In this document: in pieces, positions 1 through 6,482 of the stretch
Numbering within the stretch: position 1 is the stretch's first letter
Layout: every line of letters starts with the position of its first letter
Assembly: GCA_041168905.1 (NCBI GenBank)
Contig: JBEEJZ010000253.1
Location: 1 to 16,605 of the forward strand
DNA length: 16,605 nt
Origin: JBEEJZ01 sp041168905
GTDB taxonomy: Bacteria > Pseudomonadota > Gammaproteobacteria > Burkholderiales > Burkholderiaceae_C
Direction: 5' to 3'
Made by a program: the position numbers and the translations under genes
The notes under the pieces: generated by a model
Database searches by the model: none
Told to the model about the DNA's origin: nothing
Seen by the model: only the letters and a program-made list of their open reading frames with translations

Positions 1-692
1 ATCAGGGCGGCCAGGGTGCCGGCGTTGGCAGCGGTCAGCGTCAAACTCCAGAAGGCTTCGTTCCAGCTCAGTACCAGGCACAGCAAGCCGGTGGATGCCA
101 AGCCACCCATGGACAAGGGCAGCAGCACCATGCGGGCTTCCTGCCACAACGTGGCTCCGTCCATGCGGGCCGCATCCAGGATTTCCTTGGGAATTTCCTT
201 GAAACCCGAATACAGCATCCACACCATGATGGGCAGATTGGACAGGGTAAAGATGATGGTCAGGCCCAGGCGGGTGTCGAGCAAGGAAGACTGCTGCGCC
301 AGCACATAGATGGGCATGAGGGCGCCGACGGCCGGCATCATCTTGGTCGACAGCATCCACATCAGCACATCCTTGGTGCGCTTGCCCGGGTAAAAGGCCA
401 TGGCGTAGGCCGCAGGGGCGGCGATGGCCAGGCCCAGCACCGTGGAGCTGACACTGGTGATGAGTGAGTTGAGGGCGTAGAGCATGTAGTCGCTGCGCTC
501 TTGCACCACATGGAAGTTTTCCAGCGTGGGCTCAAACACCAGCAGGGGTGGCACTGCGATAGCCTGCAGCTCGGTCTTGAAGGCGGTCAGCAGCAGCCAG
601 CCCAGCGGAAAGAACAGCAGAAGGGTGATGCTCCAGGCCGCCAGGGTGCGGATGACCAAGGTAGGGGTGAGGAAGGGGCGATGGTGTCTCAT
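1..692 (-). CDS. smoG: Polyol (sorbitol/mannitol-type) ABC transporter permease, MalG-like, partial
   Basis: This is the second inner-membrane permease of a carbohydrate ABC importer, truncated by the window edge after 230 codons; relatives are about 275 residues, so some 45 C-terminal residues are missing. I translated it from the ATG whose complement is at 690-692. Hydrophobic segments lie near residues 14-38, 73-98, 107-132, 140-160 and 195-215. The cytoplasmic EAA loop that docks on the ATPase is seen at about 170-193 (ILDAARMDGATLW). The tail LSWNEAFWSLTLT is typical, from memory, of the SmoG/MtlG polyol subgroup rather than maltose permeases. It starts 20 nt after the stop of the first permease and is surely co-transcribed with it. 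The ATPase and polyol dehydrogenases usual for such operons would lie beyond the left edge. The permease role is certain; polyol specificity is inferred from family resemblance. Confidence 0.9.
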   Translation of the reverse strand, partial: MRHHRPFLTPTLVIRTLAAWSITLLLFFPLGWLLLTAFKTELQAIAVPPLLVFEPTLENFHVVQERSDYMLYALNSLITSVSSTVLGLAIAAPAAYAMAFYPGKRTKDVLMWMLSTKMMPAVGALMPIYVLAQQSSLLDTRLGLTIIFTLSNLPIMVWMLYSGFKEIPKEILDAARMDGATLWQEARMVLLPLSMGGLASTGLLCLVLSWNEAFWSLTLTAANAGTLAAL

Positions 693-712
693 GGCAATCG
701 TTTATTCCAGGT

Positions 713-1591
713 TCATTCCAGGTTCTTTCCCACCATGCGGATGAGGAAGACCGCCGCAATGTTGGCAATGACCACCGCAAACATGGCACCGGCCGAAGCC
801 ACTCCCGCATCAAAGTTGAGCAGCGCTTGCTTGAAGATCAGGAAGGTGACGTTGGTGCTGGCGTCGCCCGGGCCGCCGCCGGTGGTGGTGAAGATTTCGG
901 CGAATACGCCCAGCAGGAAGATCATTTCAATCATCACGACCACGGCAATCGAGCGGCCCATGTGCGGCAGGTAGAGGTAGCGCAGTTGCTGCGGGTAGGT
1001 GGCGCCGTCCATGCGGGCGGCTTCGAGTTGCTCGCGGTCCATGCTTTGCAGGGCGGTAATGAAAATCAGCGCGGCAAAGGGCAGCCATTGCCAGGCCACC
1101 ATGATGACCACCGAGGCCAGGGGCAGGTCTTCAAGCCAGTTGATGGGGGTGGCGCCAAAGAAGATCCAGACTTGGGCCAGCACGCCATACACCGGGTTCA
1201 TCATCATGTGCTTCCACAGCAAGGCGTTGACCGTGGGCATGACAAAGAACGGGGAGATGAGCAGGACGCGCACCAGGCCGCGTCCGGGGAAAGGGGCGTC
1301 GATCAGCAAGCCGATGAACAGGCCCAGCACAACTGTGATGATGATCACTGAGCCCAGCAGGATCACGGTGTTGAGCACCGCTGGCCAGAACGAAGGGTCG
1401 GTAATGAAGTATTCGTAGTTCTCCAGTCCGATGAAGCCGATGGCTTCGGGCTGCATGAGGTTGTAGCGGATCGAGCTGAAGTACAGGGTCATCGCCAGAG
1501 GGACGATCATCCACAGAAACAGGCTCAGTACGGCAGGGGCCTGCAGCAGTCGCGGGAGGGTTCGTGGGGCCGCGTGGGACGCGTGGGACAT
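713..1591 (-). CDS. smoF: Polyol (sorbitol/mannitol-type) ABC transporter permease, MalF-like
   Basis: First inner-membrane permease of the importer, 292 residues, a normal length for the family. About six membrane segments are visible, including residues 18-40, 72-97, 106-127 and 157-180. The EAA loop is at about 187-210 (EQLEAARMDGATY followed by YLYLP). I chose the ATG complementary to 1589-1591 because AAGGAC sits a few bases upstream. A longer open frame reaching 1657 would run through the terminator hairpin and is unlikely to be translated. It lies between the binding-protein gene, after a 123-nt gap holding two hairpins, and the second permease. It should form a heterodimeric channel with that second permease. 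The ABC permease assignment is firm; the polyol substrate is inferred from overall similarity to SmoF/MtlF as I remember them. Confidence 0.92.
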   Translation of the reverse strand: MSHASHAAPRTLPRLLQAPAVLSLFLWMIVPLAMTLYFSSIRYNLMQPEAIGFIGLENYEYFITDPSFWPAVLNTVILLGSVIIITVVLGLFIGLLIDAPFPGRGLVRVLLISPFFVMPTVNALLWKHMMMNPVYGVLAQVWIFFGATPINWLEDLPLASVVIMVAWQWLPFAALIFITALQSMDREQLEAARMDGATYPQQLRYLYLPHMGRSIAVVVMIEMIFLLGVFAEIFTTTGGGPGDASTNVTFLIFKQALLNFDAGVASAGAMFAVVIANIAAVFLIRMVGKNLE

Positions 1592-1620
1592 GGCAGTCCT
1601 TATCAATACAAACAGGAACG

Positions 1621-1658
1621 TTTCAAAAAAAATGGGGCGACTGCACGGTCGCCCCATT
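1621..1658 (-). terminator. Intrinsic terminator inside the polyol transporter operon
   Basis: A perfect 11-bp stem (AATGGGGCGAC at 1631-1641 and its complement at 1648-1658, loop of 6 nt) is followed, in the direction of transcription (minus strand), by a run of eight T. This is a textbook Rho-independent terminator. It lies between the binding-protein gene and the first permease gene, so it probably acts as a partial terminator. That would make binding-protein mRNA more abundant than permease mRNA, as in many ABC importer operons. The structure is seen directly; partial read-through is inferred. Confidence 0.85.
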
Positions 1659-1684
1659 GATCAAGGGCTTCATCCATTCTTCAT

Positions 1685-1706
1685 GCCGGCCCCAGCCGGG
1701 GCCGGC
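1685..1706 (-). other. GC-rich hairpin just after the binding-protein stop codon
   Basis: A perfect 9-bp all-G/C stem (GCCGGCCCC at 1685-1693, GGGGCCGGC at 1698-1706, loop of 4 nt) begins 8 nt downstream of the binding-protein stop codon. It has no T run. It may stabilise the 3' end of the binding-protein transcript against exonucleases, together with the terminator about 30 nt further on. The stem is certain; the role is a guess. Confidence 0.6.
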
Positions 1707-1714
1707 CACAGGGC

Positions 1715-3019
1715 TTACTTGTAGTAGCCAGCTTTCTTCATTTCGCGGTCAGCAGCGGTTTGCGATGCCTTCAATGCTGCATCCACCGAAGTCTTGCCGG
1801 CCAGAGCTGCGCTCATCTGCTGGCCTACAGCGATACCAATGGCCTGGAACTCAGGGATGGCCGCGAACTGCACGCCCACATAGGGGCTCTTGGGCAAGGT
1901 GCTGTCGTTGGGGTTGGCACTGTCGATAGCGGCTTTTTCAGCAGCAGCAAACACGGCAGCCTTCTGGAACTCAGGGTTGGCGTAGGTGCTCTTGCGGGTG
2001 CCGGTCGGCACGCTGGCCCAGCCGTTGGTCTTGGCAACCAGGTTGATGTAGTCCTTGGAGGTGGCCCAGGTCACAAACTTGGTGGCAGCGTCCGCCTTCT
2101 GGGTGCCGGCGGGAATCGCCAGTGCCCAAGCCCACAGCCAGTTCGCGCCCTTTTGGGTCACGCTGTAGGGGCCTTGTGCAAAAGCCACCTTGTCAGCCAC
2201 TTTGGACTGTTTGGGGTCGGTGATGAAGGAGGCTGCAATCGTGGCGTCAATCCACATGCCGCACTTGCCTTCGTTGTACAGGGCCAGAATTTCGTTGAAG
2301 CTGTTGGCAGACGAGCCGGGGGGGCCGTACTTGGTCAGCATGTCCACGTAGAAGGTGACCGTGTCTTTCCAGGGCTTGGAATCGAGCTGAGGCTTCCACT
2401 TCATGTCAAACCACTGAGCGCCAAAGCTGTTGGCCATGGTCGACAGGAAAGCCATGTTGTCGCCCCAGCCCGGCTTGCCACGCAGGCAGATGCCGTACAC
2501 GCCGTTCTTGGGATCGTGCATTTTGGAGGCGGCGTCACGCACCTGGTCCCAGGTGGGGCGGTTTTCGAACTTGACACCAGCCTTGTCAGCCAGGTCCTTG
2601 CGGTACATCAGCATGGAGCTTTCGCCGTAGAACGGCACGGCAAACATCTTGCCGTCCACGCTCAGGCCATTGCGCATGGCGGGCAGCAGGTCGTCGGCAT
2701 CGTAAGCAGCGTCGGTCTTCAGCTCTTTGAGCCAGCCCTTCTTGCCCCAGATCGGGGTTTCGTACATGCCGATGGTCATCACGTCGAACTGACCGCCCTT
2801 GGTGGCGATGTCAGTGGTGACGCGCTGGCGTAGCACGCCTTCTTCCAGCGTCACCCACTTGAGTTTGATGTCCGGGTTGGCGGTTTCGAAGTTCTTGCTG
2901 AGCTTCTGCATTTCAATCATGTGGCCGTTGTTCACGGTGGCAATCACAAGCTCGGTGGCAGCGTGCGACATGCCAGCCATCACGCCAAAGGCCAGTGCCA
3001 GGGATGCTTTCAATTTCAT
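1715..3019 (-). CDS. smoE: Polyol ABC transporter periplasmic substrate-binding protein
   Basis: Periplasmic binding protein of 434 residues that captures the sugar alcohol and delivers it to the two permeases. The N-terminus is a signal peptide: MKLK, a hydrophobic stretch, then SHA-A at about residues 18-21. There is no lipobox cysteine, so it should be soluble in the periplasm and not a lipoprotein. The mature start (TELVIATVNNGHMIEMQ) and the stretch FDVMTIGMYETPIWGKKGWL fit family-1 extracellular solute-binding proteins of the SmoE/MtlE group. The start codon complementary to 3017-3019 has AGGAGA about 7 nt upstream. It is the first gene of the operon and is followed by a hairpin and an intrinsic terminator before the permeases. 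Sorbitol/mannitol specificity is inferred from family likeness. Confidence 0.93.
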   Translation of the reverse strand: MKLKASLALAFGVMAGMSHAATELVIATVNNGHMIEMQKLSKNFETANPDIKLKWVTLEEGVLRQRVTTDIATKGGQFDVMTIGMYETPIWGKKGWLKELKTDAAYDADDLLPAMRNGLSVDGKMFAVPFYGESSMLMYRKDLADKAGVKFENRPTWDQVRDAASKMHDPKNGVYGICLRGKPGWGDNMAFLSTMANSFGAQWFDMKWKPQLDSKPWKDTVTFYVDMLTKYGPPGSSANSFNEILALYNEGKCGMWIDATIAASFITDPKQSKVADKVAFAQGPYSVTQKGANWLWAWALAIPAGTQKADAATKFVTWATSKDYINLVAKTNGWASVPTGTRKSTYANPEFQKAAVFAAAEKAAIDSANPNDSTLPKSPYVGVQFAAIPEFQAIGIAVGQQMSAALAGKTSVDAALKASQTAADREMKKAGYYK

Positions 3020-3150
3020 GGGTGTCTCCTAGTTGAATGAGGACTTGATCAGCCGATATCGGGATTGAATCGACAGGCATGAATCGTAGGACTCGGGTCT
3101 GCCCTTGGTTGATACAAAACCGCATTTGAAGCGTACGATTTTGCAAAAAC

Positions 3151-3178
3151 AGACTAGGGTTTTCCCATATGCGTGCAA
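3151..3178 (-). promoter_or_regulatory. Candidate promoter of the polyol transporter operon
   Basis: On the minus strand TTGCAC (complement of 3173-3178) is separated by 16 nt from TAGTCT (complement of 3151-3156). Both hexamers match the sigma-70 consensus only partly, as expected for an activator-dependent promoter. The repeats at 3179-3196 touch the -35 element, fitting class II activation. The leader before smoE would be about 120 nt. This is a pattern reading only. Confidence 0.35.
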
Positions 3179-3196
3179 TTTTGTATGTGTTTTGTA
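3179..3196. promoter_or_regulatory. Tandem TTTTGTA repeats, candidate AraC-family operator
   Basis: TTTTGTA occurs at 3179-3185 and again at 3190-3196, exactly 11 bp apart (one helical turn), directly upstream of the candidate -35 of the polyol operon. An inverted copy (TACAAAA) is at 3113-3119, and a perfect palindrome TTTTGCAAAA is at 3139-3148. Direct half-sites in phase are typical for AraC/XylS-type activators, and polyol operons are often controlled by such proteins (MtlR). The repeats are seen; the regulator is inferred and its gene is not in this window. Confidence 0.4.
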
Positions 3197-3292
3197 CTGG
3201 TTTACCCTCATGCTGAATCAAAGTTCCGGTCTGTTTGAGCGGTGCGCGGTGGCGGGGCTTCCGTTAAAGTGACCGTTTTAAGGAGACAGGGC

Positions 3293-4210
3293 ATGCACAT
3301 CGATTTCAGCGGCCAGGTGGCTATCGTGACGGGGGCCGGCGGTGGCCTGGGGCGGCAGCACGCGCTGGCGCTGGCGGCGCGTGGCGCCAAGGTGCTGGTC
3401 AATGACCTGGGCGGCATGCTCAACGGCCTGGGTGGTTCGCCCCAGGCGGCGCAAGCGGTGGTGGACGAGATTCGTGCTGCGGGTGGCGAGGCGTTGGCCA
3501 ACGGCGCCTCGGTGACTGACTACAGCGCTGTGCAAGCCATGGTGCAGCAGGCACTGGATGCCTGGGGCCGGGTGGACGTGCTGATCAACAACGCCGGTAT
3601 CCTGCGCGACAAGACCTTTGCCAAGATGGACCTGGCCGACTTCGAACAGGTGCTGCAGGTGCACCTGATGGGCGCTGTGCATTGCTGCAAGGCTGTGTGG
3701 CCGCACATGACGGCGCAAAAATACGGCCGCATCGTCATGACCACGTCCTCTACGGGCCTTTATGGCAACTTTGGCCAAAGCAACTACGGTGCGGCCAAGA
3801 TGGCGCTGGTGGGCCTGATGCAAACCCTGGCACTGGAAGGCGCCAAGAGCGACATCCGCGTCAACAGCCTGGCGCCCACAGCAGCCACCCGCATGACGGA
3901 AGACTTGCTGCCCGATGCCGTCTTGCAGGCACTCAAGCCCGAGGCGGTGGTGCCGGCCTTGCTGGTGCTTGCCTCTCGCGAGGCACCCAGCCGGGCCATT
4001 CTGTGCGCCGGGGCGGGCAACTTCGAAGCCGCTCACATCACCCTCACGCAGGGTGCCTGGGTGGGCAGTGGGCCCGATGCCCCGGAGCGCCTGGCCCAGC
4101 AGCTGGCCCAGGTGATGGACCGGCGCGACGACATGGTGCCGCCCAACGGTTCCGCGCAGGGCGGGCACGAGGTTAACCGTGCGCAGGCAAACGTCACGCG
4201 CCAGTGTTAA
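3293..4210 (+). CDS. SDR-family dehydrogenase, MFE-2/17-beta-HSD4-like
   Basis: A 305-residue cytoplasmic short-chain dehydrogenase. It shows the Rossmann glycine motif TGAGGGLG (13-20), Asp38 at the end of strand 2 (NDLGG) favouring NAD over NADP, NNAG (99-102), catalytic Ser152, and Tyr165-x3-Lys169 in the run YGNFGQSNYGAAK. The stretches VNDLGG, NNAGILRDKTFA and QKYGRIVMT closely resemble the (3R)-hydroxyacyl-CoA dehydrogenase domain of peroxisomal multifunctional enzyme 2. A 3-hydroxyacyl-CoA or similar 3-hydroxy substrate is therefore likely. Unlike MFE-2 there is no hydratase or SCP2 domain attached. The last ~25 residues are polar and probably disordered. The start was chosen at ATG 3293 because AAGGAG lies at 3280-3285; upstream in-frame starts lack a binding site. 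It runs divergently from the polyol operon and 47 nt ahead of gshA. The SDR call is certain; the substrate is not. Confidence 0.9.
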   Translation: MHIDFSGQVAIVTGAGGGLGRQHALALAARGAKVLVNDLGGMLNGLGGSPQAAQAVVDEIRAAGGEALANGASVTDYSAVQAMVQQALDAWGRVDVLINNAGILRDKTFAKMDLADFEQVLQVHLMGAVHCCKAVWPHMTAQKYGRIVMTTSSTGLYGNFGQSNYGAAKMALVGLMQTLALEGAKSDIRVNSLAPTAATRMTEDLLPDAVLQALKPEAVVPALLVLASREAPSRAILCAGAGNFEAAHITLTQGAWVGSGPDAPERLAQQLAQVMDRRDDMVPPNGSAQGGHEVNRAQANVTRQC

Positions 4211-4257
4211 CCTCGCGCCCCGATTGAATGTTCCCGGCCCAGGCTGGGCCCGAAGTT

Positions 4258-5781
4258 ATGAGTCAACTGCAAGCGCGCCTGAGCGCCCTCACGCCCCAGC
4301 GCCTGCTGGGCATGCGACGTGGGCTTGAAAAAGAAAGTCTGCGCGCATCGCCCCAAGGGCAACTGGCCCTCACGCCACACCCACGTGCGCTGGGCTCAGC
4401 CCTCACGCACCCGCATATCACCACCGATTTCAGCGAGTCGCAGATCGAGCTGGTCACCGGCGTGCACCCTGACGCCAATGCAGCCCTGCAAGAGCTGACC
4501 ACCCTGCACCAGTACACCTACCGCACCTTGCGCGAGCGCGGTGATGAGATGCTGTGGGTCTCCAGCATGCCCAGCTGCCTGCCGGGGGACGACGCCATTC
4601 CCATCGGGCAGTACGGCAGCTCCAACGTGGGCCAGGCCAAAAGCGTTTACCGCACCGGCCTGGGTTACCGCTACGGTCGGCGCATGCAAACCATTTCTGG
4701 CATTCACTACAACTGGTCTTTGCCCGAGGTGTCGAGCGAGGCCTACTTTGGCCTGATCCGTAACTTTCGGCGGCACGCGTTCTTGCTGCTGTACCTGTTT
4801 GGTGCCTCGCCCGCGCTGTGCCCCAGCTTTGTGGCCGGGCGTGCGCACGAGTTGCAGCGCCTGAGCGATCAGACCTTGTACATGCCCTATGGCACCTCGC
4901 TGCGCATGGGGCGGCTGGGCTACCAAAGTGATGCTCAGGCCTCGCTGGCGGTCAGCTACAACCACCTCGACGGTTATGCCGCCTCGCTGCACGACGCCCT
5001 GACCCGGCCCTACCCGGCCTATGAGGCGGTGGGTGTGCGCGATGCCGATGGCAGCTACAAACAGCTGTCCACCACCCTGCTGCAAATCGAGAATGAGTTT
5101 TACGGCACTATCCGCCCCAAACGCGTCATCTTCCAGGGCGAGCGCCCGCTGCATGCCCTGCGCGAGCGGGGTGTGGAATACGTCGAAGTGCGCCTGATGG
5201 ATCTCGATCCCTTCGAGCCCGTCGGCATTTCGGCCCAGACCCTGCGTTTTCTGGATGTGTTTCTGCTGCATTGCCTGCTGGCCGACAGCCCACCCGACAC
5301 CCCCCAAGAAATCGCCCAACTCGCACGCAACCAGCAAGCCGTAGCCGGATTTGGCCGGCAGCCCGGTCTGACTTTGGAGCGTGACGGCCAGGTAGTGCCC
5401 CTCACGCAATGGGCCACTGACTTGCTGCAGGCCTGTGTTCCTATCGCTCAGGCGCTGGACGCAGCGCACGGCGGCAGCTCGCATCTTCAGGCAGTTCAGG
5501 CCGCTCAGGCCGCAGTGGCCGACCCTGATCTCTTGCCCTCGGCACGTGTGCTTCAGGCCATGAACCGAAAGCACCAGCAATCTTTTGTGGCTTTTGTTCG
5601 CTCCCAGTCGGCCCAGGCCCAAACCCAGCTGCTGGCCATGCCCTGGAGCGAGTCCGAGCAATCGCGCCAAGCCGCCATGGCCCAGCAATCCTGGCGCGAT
5701 CAGCAAGCTATCGAGGCCGCCGACACCATGCCCTTCGACATCTACCGCCAGGAGTACCTCTCGCCCAAGCGGCTGGGCTGA
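4258..5781 (+). CDS. gshA: Glutamate-cysteine ligase (class I)
   Basis: Catalyses the ATP-dependent joining of glutamate and cysteine to gamma-glutamylcysteine, the first and rate-limiting step of glutathione synthesis in the cytosol. The 507-residue product matches the E. coli GshA type along its length (518 residues there). Conserved stretches include RRGLEKESLR, GSALTHPHITTDFSES, QYGSSNVGQAKSVYR, MQTISGIHYNWSLP, YLFGASPALC, ENEFYGTIRPKR and the C-terminal EAADTMPFDIYR. The start is uncertain. ATG 4258 (MSQLQARL) aligns best with the family N-terminus, while an in-frame ATG at 4228 would add ten residues; neither has a good ribosome-binding site. A GC-rich inverted repeat (GGCCCAG at 4236-4242, CTGGGCC at 4244-4250) sits just upstream of 4258. 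The stop codon is followed after 10 nt by the first palindromic repeat. Confidence 0.96.
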   Translation: MSQLQARLSALTPQRLLGMRRGLEKESLRASPQGQLALTPHPRALGSALTHPHITTDFSESQIELVTGVHPDANAALQELTTLHQYTYRTLRERGDEMLWVSSMPSCLPGDDAIPIGQYGSSNVGQAKSVYRTGLGYRYGRRMQTISGIHYNWSLPEVSSEAYFGLIRNFRRHAFLLLYLFGASPALCPSFVAGRAHELQRLSDQTLYMPYGTSLRMGRLGYQSDAQASLAVSYNHLDGYAASLHDALTRPYPAYEAVGVRDADGSYKQLSTTLLQIENEFYGTIRPKRVIFQGERPLHALRERGVEYVEVRLMDLDPFEPVGISAQTLRFLDVFLLHCLLADSPPDTPQEIAQLARNQQAVAGFGRQPGLTLERDGQVVPLTQWATDLLQACVPIAQALDAAHGGSSHLQAVQAAQAAVADPDLLPSARVLQAMNRKHQQSFVAFVRSQSAQAQTQLLAMPWSESEQSRQAAMAQQSWRDQQAIEAADTMPFDIYRQEYLSPKRLG

Positions 5782-5791
5782 GTTCTGATTT

Positions 5792-5816
5792 TTAATTGGG
5801 GTCAGATCCCAATTAA
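5792..5816 (+). repeat. Palindromic repeat copy 1 (orientation A), left edge of mazEF cassette
   Basis: Arms TTAATTGGG (5792-5800) and CCCAATTAA (5808-5816) are perfectly complementary around the 7-nt centre GTCAGAT, which defines orientation A. One further T/A pair extends it to 5791-5817. It begins 10 nt after the gshA stop codon. Three more copies are at 6454, 8206 and 8725. No T run follows it, so it is not a standard intrinsic terminator. Confidence 0.95.
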
Positions 5817-5823
5817 ATCGTTC

Positions 5824-5866
5824 GTTGCATGTAACGTTGATTCGAATTTAAAATGTTGCATGTAAC
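5824..5866 (+). promoter_or_regulatory. mazEF promoter flanked by twin operators
   Basis: The 12-mer GTTGCATGTAAC, itself near-palindromic (GTT-CATG-AAC), occurs at 5824-5835 and identically at 5855-5866, 31 bp apart (about three helical turns). TTGCAT (5825-5830) can serve as -35, and TAAAAT (5849-5854, 5 of 6 to consensus) as -10 with an 18-nt spacer. One operator then covers the -35 and the other the start site. This fits autorepression by the MazE-MazF complex; that role is inferred from how such modules usually work. Confidence 0.65.
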
Positions 5867-5880
5867 AAAAGGACTCTCCA

Positions 5881-6099
5881 ATGAAGCATGTTAATTTGCG
5901 TGTGCAGAAGCACCGCGATGCCCTGCGTGTGGCGGGGCTTCGGCCAGTGCAAATTTGGGTTCCCGATACTCGGCGGCCAGACTTTGCCGCGGAATGCCGG
6001 CGCCAGTCTCAACTGCTTGCTCAGGTGGATAGCGCCGATGCTGATCTGGATCACTTGCTAGACGCTGCGGCTGCCGATGCCGACGGTTGGACTGATTGA
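5881..6099 (+). CDS. mazE: MazE-family antitoxin (DUF3018 type)
   Basis: A 72-residue protein beginning MKHVNLRVQKHRDALR, followed by the hallmark AGLRPVQIWVPDTRRP (residues 18-33). This is the conserved core of the proteobacterial DUF3018 MazE-like antitoxins as I know them. The N-terminal part probably makes the DNA-binding ribbon or helix. The acidic C-terminal half (DSADADLDHLLDAAAADADGWTD) is the likely arm that wraps and blocks the toxin. AAAAGGA at 5867-5873 is a good ribosome-binding site 7 nt ahead of the ATG. Its stop overlaps the start of the toxin by one base (TGATG), so the two are translationally coupled with the antitoxin first. It likely represses its own promoter through the twin 12-mers upstream. 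Confidence 0.9.
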   Translation: MKHVNLRVQKHRDALRVAGLRPVQIWVPDTRRPDFAAECRRQSQLLAQVDSADADLDHLLDAAAADADGWTD

Positions 6100-6422
6100 T
6101 GCGGGGCGATTTTGTGACGATCGCTATGCAGGGGGATTTTGGAAAACCCATGCCAGCACTGGTTGTTCAGGCCAATGTGTTCGACGAGCACTCTAGCCTC
6201 ACCGTTTTGCCAGTCACAAGCACCCTCCTTGGCGCACCGCTGCTGCGAATTACCGTGGAGCCGAGTGACGAAAACGGCTTACAAAAAACCTCTCAGATCA
6301 TGGTCGACAAGATCCTGACCGTCAAACGGGACAAGGTCGGCCCAGCCATCGGTCGCATCAATGCCACTTTAATGGTCGAGGTGGAGCGATGCATGGCCGT
6401 CTTCCTGGGCATTGTCAAATAG
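6099..6422 (+). CDS. mazF: MazF/PemK-family endoribonuclease toxin
   Basis: A 107-residue toxin of the PemK/MazF fold, expected to cut mRNA at short specific sequences when its antitoxin is degraded. The family pattern is complete: MRGDFVTIAMQGDFGKP with the RGD start, PALVVQ, TVLPVTSTL, LRITVEP with the conserved Arg, NGLQKTSQIMVDKI, and VGPAIGRI near the end. No frameshift or missing core is visible, so it is probably active. ATG 6099 overlaps the antitoxin stop; a TTG one codon upstream is possible but less likely. The gene ends 31 nt before palindromic repeat copy 2. Cleavage specificity cannot be read from the sequence. Confidence 0.93.
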   Translation: MRGDFVTIAMQGDFGKPMPALVVQANVFDEHSSLTVLPVTSTLLGAPLLRITVEPSDENGLQKTSQIMVDKILTVKRDKVGPAIGRINATLMVEVERCMAVFLGIVK

Positions 6423-6453
6423 TCCCGCACACCCACGAACCGCCTGTTGAGAA

Positions 6454-6478
6454 TTAATTGGGATCTGACCCCAATTAA
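6454..6478 (-). repeat. Palindromic repeat copy 2 (orientation B), right edge of mazEF cassette
   Basis: TTAATTGGG (6454-6462), centre ATCTGAC, CCCAATTAA (6470-6478). All 25 bases are the exact reverse complement of copy 1. The similarity to copy 1 continues outward: both are preceded, read from outside the cassette, by TGA and a T run (five T in copy 1, six in copy 2). It lies 4 nt from the stop codon of the convergent esterase gene. Confidence 0.95.
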
Positions 6479-6482
6479 AAAA

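Larger units (their letters stand above)
5792..6478 (+). mobile_element. Palindrome-bracketed cassette 1 (mazE-mazF)
   Basis: A compact 687-bp block contains operators, promoter, antitoxin and toxin gene and nothing else, and is bounded by inverted copies of the same 25-nt palindrome. It is wedged between the 3' ends of two convergent housekeeping genes: 10 nt from the gshA stop and 4 nt from the esterase stop. The same design is repeated 1.7 kb away with a different gene pair, so I read it as an inserted unit. No transposase, integrase or clear target duplication is visible. Mobility is inferred, not shown. Confidence 0.45.

Noticed and set aside
1592..1657. N-terminal extension of the first permease to 1657
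   Set aside because: It would translate through the 11-bp terminator stem and T run. The internal start at 1591 has a ribosome-binding site and gives the normal family N-terminus.
1760..2833. 357-codon open frame on the plus strand opposite the binding protein
   Set aside because: Antisense to a clear solute-binding protein; Gly/His/Val-rich without motif.
4396..5706. 436-codon open frame on the minus strand opposite gshA
   Set aside because: It is His/Gln/Gly-rich with no recognisable domain and is fully antisense to the conserved gshA, a usual artefact of GC-rich coding.
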